64,000 nt of DNA from Paraburkholderia eburnea. Lineage in GTDB: Bacteria; Pseudomonadota; Gammaproteobacteria; Burkholderiales; Burkholderiaceae. The stretch spans positions 62,001 through 126,000 of the forward strand of contig NZ_PQGA01000012.1 of NCBI RefSeq assembly GCF_002917095.1, in the 5' to 3' direction. The notes under the pieces are model-generated. The model ran no database searches and had not been told where the DNA came from. It saw only the letters and a list, made by a program, of their open reading frames with translations. Positions 1 through 9,017 of this stretch are shown here, piece after piece. Position 1 is the stretch's first letter. Each line of letters begins with the position of its first letter. Both the position numbers and the translations under genes were made by a program.

Positions 1-1
1 C

Positions 2-550
2 ACCAGCTTCATCTGGACGAACTACCTCTCGAAGGTCAACGCCGAGTGGAAGAGCAAGGTTGGCGAAGGCTCGACCGTGGCATGGCCGACGGGTACGGGC
101 GGCAAGGGCAACGACGGCGTCGCGGCCTTCGTGCAACGCCTGCCGGGCGCGATCGGCTACGTCGAATGGGCGTACGCCAAGCAGAACCACATGGTCTACA
201 CTGCCCTGAAGAATGAATCGGGCGCGGTCGTCGAGCCGGGCACGGAAACGTTCAAGGCCGCAGCGGCTGGCGCAGACTGGAAGAAGTCGTTCTACCAGAT
301 CCTGACGAACGAGCCGGGCAAGGACGCATGGCCGGTCGTCGGCGCAACCTTCGTGCTGCTGCACACGGCGCAGGACAAGCCGGATCAAGGCAAGGAAACG
401 CTCAAGTTCTTCGACTGGGCCTTCAAGAACGGCACGCCGGCTGCTGACAGCCTCGACTACATCTCGCTGCCGCAGTCGGTTGTGAGCGAAATCAAGTCGC
501 AGTGGAAGGAAAAGGTCAAGGACGCCGGCGGCAAGGCCATCGCCGAATAA
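2..550 (+). CDS. pstS: Phosphate ABC transporter periplasmic binding protein PstS (C-terminal part)
   Basis: The reading frame is already open at base 2 and ends at a TAA at 548-550, so only the last 182 codons are present. The residues match the C-terminal lobe of PstS, including GTGGKGNDGVAAFVQ, a GAIGYVEWAYA segment and a final FFDWAFKNG block. PstS binds inorganic phosphate in the periplasm and delivers it to PstCAB. It is first in the pst operon, with pstC, pstA, pstB and phoU following on the same strand. The 235-base gap to pstC holds a strong hairpin. The promoter and any Pho box lie before the window. Confidence 0.95.
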   Translation, partial: TSFIWTNYLSKVNAEWKSKVGEGSTVAWPTGTGGKGNDGVAAFVQRLPGAIGYVEWAYAKQNHMVYTALKNESGAVVEPGTETFKAAAAGADWKKSFYQILTNEPGKDAWPVVGATFVLLHTAQDKPDQGKETLKFFDWAFKNGTPAADSLDYISLPQSVVSEIKSQWKEKVKDAGGKAIAE

Positions 551-572
551 GGCGGTCTGACCGTGTAGCGCT

Positions 573-603
573 ACGGGCCGCCGCGATACCGCGTGCGGCC
601 CGT
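573..603 (+). repeat. GC-rich intergenic hairpin between pstS and pstC
   Basis: A perfect 9-bp outer stem (ACGGGCCGC / GCGGCCCGT) encloses a CGCG-ATAC-CGCG inner stem with one bulged T. There is no T tract, so it is not a classical terminator. By analogy with the REP-type elements between pstS and pstC in enterobacteria, it may stabilise the pstS mRNA or partly reduce read-through. That role is inference. Confidence 0.5.
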
Positions 604-785
604 GCTGCTTCCTGGTTACGCGTTATGCATCCGTAATACGGTGCAAAACAGTCGTAATTCACCCGCTTCGATGTACCGCTTTTGGGCTTTTAGCCGGTCG
701 CTTGACCGGGCCCAGGCGGCAGTCGGTTTCAGAACCGCATAAACGTCGTGAGCCTTGCGCTCGCGGCAACTGGATACAGGTCATC

Positions 786-1766
786 ATGTCCGACGTCCCG
801 CTCGTCTCGAACCCGCCCGGCAGCACGCAACAGGCGCCCAGCCCGGCAGGGGACATCATTTTCGGCGGCCTCGCGCGCGGCGCCGCCATCGTCACGCTGC
901 TGCTGCTTGGCGGCATCATCGTGTCGCTGATCGTCGCTTCGTTGCCGACGATCCAGAAGTTCGGCTTTTCGTTCCTCTGGTTGGCCGACTGGGATCCACC
1001 CAGCGAGAAGTTCGGCGCGCTCGTGCCCATCTACGGCACGATTGCCACGTCGATCATCGCGCTCATCATCGCCGTGCCGGTGAGCTTCGGCATCGCGCTG
1101 TTCCTGACCGAACTCTCGCCCGCCTGGCTGCGCCGCCCGCTTGGCATCGCCATCGAACTGCTGGCCGCGATCCCGTCGATCGTCTACGGCATGTGGGGCC
1201 TGCTCGTGTTCGCGCCGATCTTCGCGCAATACTTCCAGCGCCCGCTTGGCCAGTGGCTCGGCAACGCGCCGCTGATCGGGCCGCTGTTCCAGGGGCCGCC
1301 GATCGGTATCGGCATTCTGTGCGCAGGCGTCATCCTCGCGATCATGATCATTCCGTACATTGCCTCGGTGATGCGCGACGTGTTCGAGGTCACGCCCGTG
1401 CTGCTCAAGGAGTCGGCTTACGGCATCGGCTGCACGACGTGGGAAGTGATGTGGAAGATCGTGCTGCCCTTCACCAAGACCGGCGTGATCGGCGGCGTGA
1501 TGCTCGGCCTTGGCCGCGCGCTCGGCGAAACCATGGCGGTGACGTTCGTGATCGGCAATACCAACCTGCTCGACAACGTCTCGCTGTTCTCGCCCGGCAA
1601 CAGCATCACCTCGGCGCTCGCCAACGAGTTCGCCGAAGCCGAACCCGGCTTGCACACGTCCGCGCTGATGGAACTGGGTCTGATCCTGTTCGTGATTACC
1701 TTCATCGTGCTGGCGATCTCCAAGCTCATGCTGCTGCGCCTTGAAAAGTCGGAGGGTGCGCGATGA
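786..1766 (+). CDS. pstC: Phosphate ABC transporter permease PstC
   Basis: This is one of the two inner-membrane permease subunits of the high-affinity phosphate transporter. The 326-residue product has several hydrophobic segments and the permease loop containing GRALGETMAVTFVIGN, which contacts the ATPase. The ATG at 786 gives MSDVPLVSNPPG and the usual family length. An upstream in-frame start at 702 would add a basic, non-conserved extension. The stop overlaps the pstA start (ATGA at 1763-1766), showing translational coupling. Confidence 0.95.
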   Translation: MSDVPLVSNPPGSTQQAPSPAGDIIFGGLARGAAIVTLLLLGGIIVSLIVASLPTIQKFGFSFLWLADWDPPSEKFGALVPIYGTIATSIIALIIAVPVSFGIALFLTELSPAWLRRPLGIAIELLAAIPSIVYGMWGLLVFAPIFAQYFQRPLGQWLGNAPLIGPLFQGPPIGIGILCAGVILAIMIIPYIASVMRDVFEVTPVLLKESAYGIGCTTWEVMWKIVLPFTKTGVIGGVMLGLGRALGETMAVTFVIGNTNLLDNVSLFSPGNSITSALANEFAEAEPGLHTSALMELGLILFVITFIVLAISKLMLLRLEKSEGAR

Positions 1767-2659
1767 GCGAACCGATGATGAAAATTCCCGGGGCGATCTA
1801 CGGCCCGGAACTCGACAGGATGCGCGGCAAGCTGCAAAGCCGCCGCCGCGTGACCAACGCGATCGCGCTGACGATGTCGCTCGCGGCGATGGGCTTTGGC
1901 CTGCTGTGGCTCGTGTGGATTCTCTATACGACGCTCTCGCTCGGTGTCGGCGGACTGTCGATCGAACTCTTCACGCAATCGACGCCGCCGCCGAACACCG
2001 ATGGCGGTGGGCTGGCCAACGCGATTCTCGGCAGCCTGCTGCTGGTCGGCATCGCGACGCTGGTGGGCACGCCGATCGGCATTCTGGCGGGCGTGTATCT
2101 GGCCGAATACGGCCAGAAGGGCTGGCTCGCGAGCCTCACGCGCTTCATCAACGACATTCTGTTGTCGGCGCCGTCGATCGTCGTGGGTCTGTTCGTGTAC
2201 GCGCTCGTGGTGGCGAAGATGGGCCACTTCAGCGGCTGGGCCGGTGCGATTTCGCTGGCGTTGCTGCAGATCCCCATCGTGATCCGCACGACCGAGAACA
2301 TGCTCAAGCTGGTGCCGAACGCGCTGCGCGAAGCGGCTTTCGCGCTGGGCACGCCGAAGTGGAAGATGGTGCTGTCGATCACGCTCAAGGCGTCGATCGC
2401 GGGCATCGTGACGGGCGTGCTGCTCGCGATCGCCCGTATCGCCGGCGAAACCGCGCCGCTGCTGTTCACGGCGCTGTCGAACCAGTTCCTCTCGGCGGAC
2501 ATGAACCAGCCGATGGCGAATCTGCCGGTCACGATCTACAAGTTTGCGATGAGCCCGTTCTCGCAGTGGCAGTCGCTTGCGTGGGCCGGTGTTTTCCTGA
2601 TTACGCTGGGCGTGCTGGGTCTGAATATCCTCGCACGCACCATCTTTTCGAAAAAGTAA
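1763..2659 (+). CDS. pstA: Phosphate ABC transporter permease PstA
   Basis: This is the second permease subunit (298 residues) of the Pst transporter. It has an N-terminal membrane segment near residues 30-60 and the permease-domain segment ending in ARIAGETAPLLFTAL, which matches the PstC GETMAV loop. The start overlaps the pstC stop by four bases and pstB follows after 15 bases, so pstC, pstA and pstB are probably one transcript. Confidence 0.95.
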   Translation: MSEPMMKIPGAIYGPELDRMRGKLQSRRRVTNAIALTMSLAAMGFGLLWLVWILYTTLSLGVGGLSIELFTQSTPPPNTDGGGLANAILGSLLLVGIATLVGTPIGILAGVYLAEYGQKGWLASLTRFINDILLSAPSIVVGLFVYALVVAKMGHFSGWAGAISLALLQIPIVIRTTENMLKLVPNALREAAFALGTPKWKMVLSITLKASIAGIVTGVLLAIARIAGETAPLLFTALSNQFLSADMNQPMANLPVTIYKFAMSPFSQWQSLAWAGVFLITLGVLGLNILARTIFSKK

Positions 2660-2674
2660 GGGCGGAGTCATCCG

Positions 2675-3511
2675 ATGAATATGGCAGAGAGTCACCTCAA
2701 CACACCCGCGCCGACAGGCTTCGACCCCGCCCAGGGCAACCGTGGCGCGATGTCGTCGCGTCCGAAGATCGAGGTCAAGGATCTCAACTTCTTCTACGGC
2801 AAGTATCACGCGCTCAAGAACATCAACCTGGAGATCCCCGAAGGCAAGGTGACGGCGTTCATCGGCCCGTCGGGCTGCGGCAAGTCCACGCTGCTGCGCA
2901 CCTTCAACAAGATGTACGCGCTCTATCCGGAGCAGCGTGCCGAGGGTGAGATCCTGATGGACGGCGAGAACCTGCTGTCGACGAACAGAGACATCTCGCT
3001 GCTGCGCGCGCGCATCGGCATGGTGTTCCAGAAGCCGACGCCGTTCCCGATGTCGATCTACGACAACATCGCGTTCGGCGTGAAGATGTTCGAGAAGCTG
3101 TCGCGCCCGGAAATGGACGACCGCGTCGAATGGGCGCTCACCAAGGCCGCGCTGTGGAACGAAGTGAAGGACAAGCTCGGCCAGAGCGGCTACGGCCTCT
3201 CGGGCGGCCAGCAGCAGCGTCTGTGTATCGCGCGCGGCATCGCGATCCGTCCGGAAGTGCTGCTGCTCGACGAGCCGTGCTCGGCGCTCGACCCGATTTC
3301 GACGGGCCGCATCGAAGAGCTGATCGCCGAACTCAAGAGCGATTACACGGTGGTGATCGTCACCCACAACATGCAACAGGCCGCGCGCTGCTCGGACTAC
3401 ACTGCGTACATGTATCTCGGCGAGCTGATCGAATTCGGCGATACCGAGAAGATCTTCATCAAGCCGGTCCGCAAGGAAACGGAAGACTACATCACGGGCC
3501 GCTTCGGCTGA
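2675..3511 (+). CDS. pstB: Phosphate ABC transporter ATP-binding protein PstB
   Basis: This is the cytoplasmic ATPase that powers phosphate import through PstCA (278 residues). Walker A is GPSGCGKST at about residues 64-72, the ABC signature LSGGQQQR at about 175-182, and Walker B VLLLDEP at about 195-201, followed by the switch histidine in VTHNMQQA. The PTPFPMSIYDN stretch is typical of PstB. About 25 residues before the conserved core form a low-complexity N-terminus. Confidence 0.97.
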   Translation: MNMAESHLNTPAPTGFDPAQGNRGAMSSRPKIEVKDLNFFYGKYHALKNINLEIPEGKVTAFIGPSGCGKSTLLRTFNKMYALYPEQRAEGEILMDGENLLSTNRDISLLRARIGMVFQKPTPFPMSIYDNIAFGVKMFEKLSRPEMDDRVEWALTKAALWNEVKDKLGQSGYGLSGGQQQRLCIARGIAIRPEVLLLDEPCSALDPISTGRIEELIAELKSDYTVVIVTHNMQQAARCSDYTAYMYLGELIEFGDTEKIFIKPVRKETEDYITGRFG

Positions 3512-3555
3512 TCCGTCCGGTGACGCGCAAAGCGCAAGAAGAAGGGAGAAAAGAC

Positions 3556-4260
3556 ATGTCCGACAAGCATCTGTCCAGCCAGTTCGACGCCGACCTGAAC
3601 CTCATTTCGTCCAAGGTTCTGGAAATGGGCGGTCTCGTGGAGTCGCAGATCATCACGGCGATGCAGGCGCTGAACGAGTTCGACGGCGAAGCCGCCGAGC
3701 GCGTGATCGTCGCCGAAGACCGCCTCAACACGATGGAAGTCGAGATCGACGAAGAGTGCAGCAACATCATCGCGCGCCGTCAGCCGGCCGCGCGCGACCT
3801 GCGCCTCGTGCTGGCGATTTCGAAGACCATCACGAACCTCGAACGCGCCGGCGACGAAGCCGAAAAGATCGCCAAGCGCACGAAGCGCCTGATGGAAGAC
3901 GGCGCCTCGCGCGCGGTCAACATCGCCGAGATCAAGGTCTCGGGCGAAATGGCCGTGTCGATCCTGCGCCGCGCGCTCGACGCGTTCGCGCGTCTGGATA
4001 CGGTGGCCGCCGCGCAGATCGTGCGCGACGACAAGGCCATCGACGAGGAATTCCGCGCGTTCGTGCGCAAGCTGGTGAGCTACATGATGGAAGATCCGCG
4101 CACGATTTCCGCGGGCCTCGACTATCTGTTCATCGCCAAGGCGATCGAGCGCATCGGCGACCACGCGAAGAACATCGCCGAGTTCATCATCTACATCGTG
4201 AAGGGCACCGACGTGCGGCACAAGTCGCGCGACGCGCTCGAACGCGAAGCGCTCAGCTAA
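3556..4260 (+). CDS. phoU: Phosphate signalling regulator PhoU
   Basis: PhoU is the negative regulator linking the Pst transporter to the PhoR kinase. The 234-residue product consists of two related helical repeats. Each carries the E-x-x-x-D metal-cluster pattern typical of PhoU (for example ERAGDEAEKIAKR and ERIGDHAKNIAEF). The ATG at 3556 follows a GGGAG ribosome-binding sequence, and the longer reading frame starting at 3130 overlaps pstB and is not used. It is the last gene of the pst operon, with a terminator after it. Confidence 0.96.
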   Translation: MSDKHLSSQFDADLNLISSKVLEMGGLVESQIITAMQALNEFDGEAAERVIVAEDRLNTMEVEIDEECSNIIARRQPAARDLRLVLAISKTITNLERAGDEAEKIAKRTKRLMEDGASRAVNIAEIKVSGEMAVSILRRALDAFARLDTVAAAQIVRDDKAIDEEFRAFVRKLVSYMMEDPRTISAGLDYLFIAKAIERIGDHAKNIAEFIIYIVKGTDVRHKSRDALEREALS

Positions 4261-4280
4261 GTTGCGTGCCGGGGAGGAAT

Positions 4281-4303
4281 CGCGCTTTGAGAGCGCGTTT
4301 TTT
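4281..4303 (+). terminator. Terminator of the pst-phoU operon
   Basis: CGCGCT / AGCGCG stem with a five-base loop, followed directly by six T residues. It lies 20 bases after the phoU stop and separates pstSCAB-phoU from phoBR. Confidence 0.85.
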
Positions 4304-4380
4304 ATGTCGCGATCTGAAATCGATTCCGCCCCGACATTTTCGTAATCCGTATCAACAGGTCTTTAGGTCAAGAGGTGCCG

Positions 4381-5082
<702 letters not shown>

Positions 5083-5210
5083 ATCACCAATCCTCTGAGT
5101 CGCTGCGCCGATTACCGCAGTTACACGCCGGTGCCGCGTTTCGCGCAGCGCTGGCGCTCCGAATCCGCAGCGCCCCGGTACGGACTGTCACTCTTTTCGA
5201 TTGCAGGAAC

Positions 5211-6524
5211 ATGAACATCATCTGGGTGCGCGCCCTCGCATCGATCGTGCTGCTTGCGCTCATCTGCACGGGCACAGGCGTGCTCTTCGGCGTCAAGTTC
5301 GCGCTGGCTGTCGCCGTGGCGGCGCTGGCCGGCCAAATGGCTTTTAGCACCTTCCACAAGCAGCGCCTCTGGCGTCTGCTCGATGCCCCCGTGTACGGCG
5401 AAGTGCCGAGCGCGCCCGGCGTGTGGGGGGAAATCTACTACCGTCTGCACAAGCTCGCGAAGCGCTGGCACGCCCAGGTCCGCCAGGTCGAGCAACAGCA
5501 CTCGCGTTTCATCCAGGCGATCCAGGCATCGCCCAACGGCGTCGCCATGCTCGACGATCACGATCAGATCGAGTGGTGCAACGCCATCTCCGAAGTGCAT
5601 TTCGGCCTCGATGCGAAGCGCGATCTGCGTCAGCACATCACCCATCTCGTGCGTCAGCCCGACTTCGTGCGCTATCTGAACTCGCACGATTACAAGGATA
5701 TGCTGATCATGCGCGGCATGGGGGTGAAGCGCCAGAACGTGCTGTCGGTGCAGGTGTTTCCCTATGGCGATAACCGCAAGCTCGTGCTCTCGCAGGACAT
5801 CACCGAACTTGAGCGCACCGACGCCATGCGGCGCGACTTCGTCGCCAACGTCTCGCACGAGCTGAAGACGCCGCTCACGGTGCTCTCGGGCTTTCTGGAG
5901 ACGATGCGCGAGTTGCCGCTGTCCGAGGAAGAGCGCATGCGCTACTTCGATCTGATGGAGCAGCAGGCTTCGCGCATGCGCCACATCGTCACCGACCTGC
6001 TGGTGCTGGCCAAGCTCGAAGGCGAGGCGCGTCTGCCCGGCGACCAGATCATCGACATGCGCGCGGTGCTCGTCCACGTGCGCGAGGATGCGGAAAGCCT
6101 TTCGGGCGGCCATCACAACATCACGGCCGATTTCGACGACGGCTTGAGCGTCACCGGTTCGGAGACCGAAATATTGAGCGCGCTCGGCAATCTCGCGACC
6201 AACGCGGTGCGCTACACCCCCGAGGGCGGTGGCGTGCAGTTGTCGTGGCGTCTCGAAGGCGGCAACGCGGTGTTCTCGGTGACGGACAGCGGTTATGGCA
6301 TTCCCGCGAGCGACATTCCGCGTCTTACGGAGCGGTTCTATCGCGTCGATCGCAGCCGCTCGCGCGATACGGGCGGCACGGGGCTGGGTCTCGCGATCGT
6401 CAAGCACGTGCTGCAACGCCACGATGCGGCGCTCGAAGTGAAGAGCGAGGAAGGGCGGGGCAGTACCTTCACGGTGCGCTTCCCGGCCGCGCGCACGACG
6501 CGTCGGCAGCCCGCGCCGGCCTGA
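5211..6524 (+). CDS. phoR: Phosphate regulon sensor histidine kinase PhoR
   Basis: This membrane histidine kinase (437 residues) phosphorylates PhoB when phosphate is low. Two hydrophobic segments lie in residues 5-45 with almost no periplasmic loop, as expected because PhoR senses through Pst/PhoU. A PAS region spans about 95-200. The H box FVANVSHELKTPL places the phosphorylated His at about 216. The N, G1 and G2 ATP-binding boxes appear as NLATNAVRYTPEGG, VTDSGYGIP and GGTGLGLAIVKH. Confidence 0.96.
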   Translation: MNIIWVRALASIVLLALICTGTGVLFGVKFALAVAVAALAGQMAFSTFHKQRLWRLLDAPVYGEVPSAPGVWGEIYYRLHKLAKRWHAQVRQVEQQHSRFIQAIQASPNGVAMLDDHDQIEWCNAISEVHFGLDAKRDLRQHITHLVRQPDFVRYLNSHDYKDMLIMRGMGVKRQNVLSVQVFPYGDNRKLVLSQDITELERTDAMRRDFVANVSHELKTPLTVLSGFLETMRELPLSEEERMRYFDLMEQQASRMRHIVTDLLVLAKLEGEARLPGDQIIDMRAVLVHVREDAESLSGGHHNITADFDDGLSVTGSETEILSALGNLATNAVRYTPEGGGVQLSWRLEGGNAVFSVTDSGYGIPASDIPRLTERFYRVDRSRSRDTGGTGLGLAIVKHVLQRHDAALEVKSEEGRGSTFTVRFPAARTTRRQPAPA

Positions 6525-6560
6525 GCCTGAATCCGGACTAATCGCTGAGGTTTGCCGAAT

Positions 6561-6600
6561 AAAAAAGCCGCTTCGTCATCGTGACCGAAGCGGCTTTTTT
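6561..6600. terminator. Bidirectional terminator between phoR and ppk1
   Basis: A long perfect stem (AAAAAAGCCGCTTCG and its complement) closes an inner loop and gives a T tract on both strands. It serves converging phoR (+) and ppk1 (-). Confidence 0.9.
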
Positions 6601-6639
6601 GCATCTCGCGCCCGTGGGGGCAACGGGCGCTCGACGACG

Positions 6640-8703
6640 TTACGGACAGAACTTCGTGAGCAGGCTCATCTGCGCGTTGCGGATCGCCTTGCCCGCGCGG
6701 CGGCGCTTGTAGTGACCGTCGCTTTGCATGAGCCACGCCGATTGATTGTCGCCGAGGAAACACGACAGCCCTTCGGCAATCACGCGGCGCTTCAGGCGCC
6801 GGTCATGGATCGGGAACGCGACTTCGACGCGACGGAACAGGTTGCGGTCCATCCAGTCGGCGCTCGACAGATAGACGTGTTCCGCGCCGCCCGCGTAGAA
6901 GTAGTAGATGCGATGGTGCTCAAGGAAACGCCCGACGATCGAGCGCACCGTGATGTTATCGGACAGCCCCGGCACGCCGGGTTGCAGCGAGCACACGCCG
7001 CGCACGATCAGGTCGATCTTCACGCCCGCCTGCGATGCTTCGTACAACTCGTCGATCACCGTGGGTTCGAGCAGCGCATTCATCTTCGCGACGATGCGCG
7101 CTTTCTTGCCGGCGCGGGCGGCGTCGGCTTCGGCGCGAATCGATTCGACGAGCTTCGGGTGCAGCGTGAACGGCGACTGCCACAGTTCGTTGAGCTGCAA
7201 TTCGCCGCCGATGCCGGTGAGCTGCTGGAAAACGTGGTGCACGTCCTCGCACATCTTCGGCTCCGAGGTCATGAGGCCGAAGTCGGTGTAGAGGCGCGCC
7301 GTGCGCGGGTGATAGTTGCCGGTGCCCAGGTGCACGTAGCGGCGCAGTTGCATGCGGCCGTTCACGGGCGTGCGGCGCACGATCAGCATCATCTTGGCGT
7401 GGCACTTGTGGCCCACGACGCCATAGACCACATGCGCGCCGACCGCTTCGAGCTGCGAAGCCCAGTTGATGTTGGTTTCTTCGTCGAAGCGCGCGAGCAG
7501 TTCGACCACCACCGTGACTTCCTTGCCGTTGCGCGCGGCCTGCATGAGCGCGTCCATCAGCGGCGAGTCGGTGCCGGTGCGGTAGATGGTCTGCTTGATG
7601 GCGACCACGTTCGGATCGTTGGCGGCCTGCAGCAGCAGCTCCAGCACGGGCTGGAAGCTTTCGTACGGGTGATGGAGCAGGACGTCGCCCTGATCGATCA
7701 CGTCGAACATGCTGGCGCTCGCGGCGATGCGCTGCGGAATCGCGGGCACATGCGGCACGAACTTCAGATCCGGGCGGTCCACCATCTCGGGCAACTGCAT
7801 GAGACGCACGAGATTGACGGGGCCATCGACGTAGTAGCAGTCCTTTTCATCGAGGCCGCTTTCGTCGAGTAGACGCTTGACCAGATGCAGCGGCGTTTCC
7901 GCCGACACTTCCAGGCGCACCGCGTTGCCCAGATGGCGCGCGGGCAGTTCGCCCTGCAGCGCGACGCGCAGATTGGTGATTTCGTCTTCGTCGACGAAAA
8001 GCTCGCTGTTACGCGTGATGCGGAACTGGTTGCAACTGCGCACGACGAGGCTCGGGAACAGTTCGCCCACGAAGCGCTGCAGCAGCGAGCCGAGCAGCAC
8101 GAAACCGTGCTGGAAGCCCGACAGTTCCTGCGGCATGCGCACGAGACGCGGCAGCGCGCGCGGCGCCTGCACGATGCCCATCACGGCCTGACGCCCGAAG
8201 GCGTCCTTGCCTTCGAGTTCGACCACGAAGTTCAGGCTCTTGTTGAGCACGCGCGGGAACGGATGGGCGGGGTCCAGGCCAATCGGCGTGAGGACCGGCA
8301 GCAGCTCGTCGAGGAAGTATTGGCGTGCCCAGCTGGTCTGCGCCTCGTTCCAGGCGTCGGTGCCGTGGAAGTAGATGCCTTCCTGTTCGAGCGCCGGCAG
8401 CACGGTGTCGTGCAGCATGCGGTACTGGCGATGCACGAGACGCTGCGCGCGTTCGACCACGAGGTCGTAGACGTGCTGCAGCGACATCCCGTCGGGCGAG
8501 AGCGCACCCGGGTTGTCGCGCATCTGCTCCTGAAGCCCGGCCATGCGGACTTCGAAGAATTCGTCGAGGTTGCTGCTGGTGATGCAGATGAAGCGCAAGC
8601 GCTCCAGCAGGGGAACGGATGGGTCGGCGGCCTGTGCGAGGACACGCTCGTTGAATCCCAGAATGCCCAGTTCGCGGTTGAGAAGGGGATAGCGGATGGA
8701 CAT
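6640..8703 (-). CDS. ppk1: Polyphosphate kinase 1
   Basis: PPK1 reversibly makes polyphosphate from ATP (687 residues). It opens with the N-terminal domain MSIRYPLLNRELGILGFNER and contains the conserved phosphorylated-His region (GHKCHAKMMLIVRR) and the C-terminal PLD-like domains. The ATG at 8703 is chosen because conservation begins there. A GTG at 8760 would add 19 unconserved residues, and neither start has a strong ribosome-binding site. The gene is divergent from ppx with a Pho-box-like site between them, which fits control by PhoB. Confidence 0.95.
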   Translation of the reverse strand: MSIRYPLLNRELGILGFNERVLAQAADPSVPLLERLRFICITSSNLDEFFEVRMAGLQEQMRDNPGALSPDGMSLQHVYDLVVERAQRLVHRQYRMLHDTVLPALEQEGIYFHGTDAWNEAQTSWARQYFLDELLPVLTPIGLDPAHPFPRVLNKSLNFVVELEGKDAFGRQAVMGIVQAPRALPRLVRMPQELSGFQHGFVLLGSLLQRFVGELFPSLVVRSCNQFRITRNSELFVDEDEITNLRVALQGELPARHLGNAVRLEVSAETPLHLVKRLLDESGLDEKDCYYVDGPVNLVRLMQLPEMVDRPDLKFVPHVPAIPQRIAASASMFDVIDQGDVLLHHPYESFQPVLELLLQAANDPNVVAIKQTIYRTGTDSPLMDALMQAARNGKEVTVVVELLARFDEETNINWASQLEAVGAHVVYGVVGHKCHAKMMLIVRRTPVNGRMQLRRYVHLGTGNYHPRTARLYTDFGLMTSEPKMCEDVHHVFQQLTGIGGELQLNELWQSPFTLHPKLVESIRAEADAARAGKKARIVAKMNALLEPTVIDELYEASQAGVKIDLIVRGVCSLQPGVPGLSDNITVRSIVGRFLEHHRIYYFYAGGAEHVYLSSADWMDRNLFRRVEVAFPIHDRRLKRRVIAEGLSCFLGDNQSAWLMQSDGHYKRRRAGKAIRNAQMSLLTKFCP

Positions 8704-8766
8704 TGGTATTGAAAGCTGAATTTCAGAGGAAGATTCGAACGGACGCTCGGAAATTCTCACAGTAAT

Positions 8767-8784
8767 GTGAATTTATTGTGACAT
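8767..8784 (-). promoter_or_regulatory. Candidate Pho box upstream of ppk1
   Basis: Read on the minus strand, this 18-base stretch matches the CTGTCATAAAACTGTCAY-type Pho box at about 12 of 18 positions, with two TCAC half-sites 11 bases apart. It ends about 64 bases before the ppk1 start. An inverted TGACA/TGTCA pair overlaps it. Assignment to PhoB is inference from position and similarity. Confidence 0.4.
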
Positions 8785-9017
8785 TTGGTGTGTCATAAAT
8801 TTTACGCCGTATTTTCACGCTGCCGACACCTTGGCCGGTAATCATGCACATTGGGTTAGGGCGCCCTCGCGGCGCCTTTCTTGCCATTTCAGACGATAAC
8901 CGAGCGAGGAGCGCCATGGGGAAGTCGGGTACGCTTAAAATGGCATATTTGGACACTGCGGCCGCCGCTCAGAGAGCCAGGATGGCCGCGTTCGCACGCA
9001 TGGAGCCCGCACCCTCG

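Noticed and set aside
1418..3376. 652-codon open frame antisense to pstC-pstB
   Set aside because: Shadow of the pst genes; composition is Arg/His rich.
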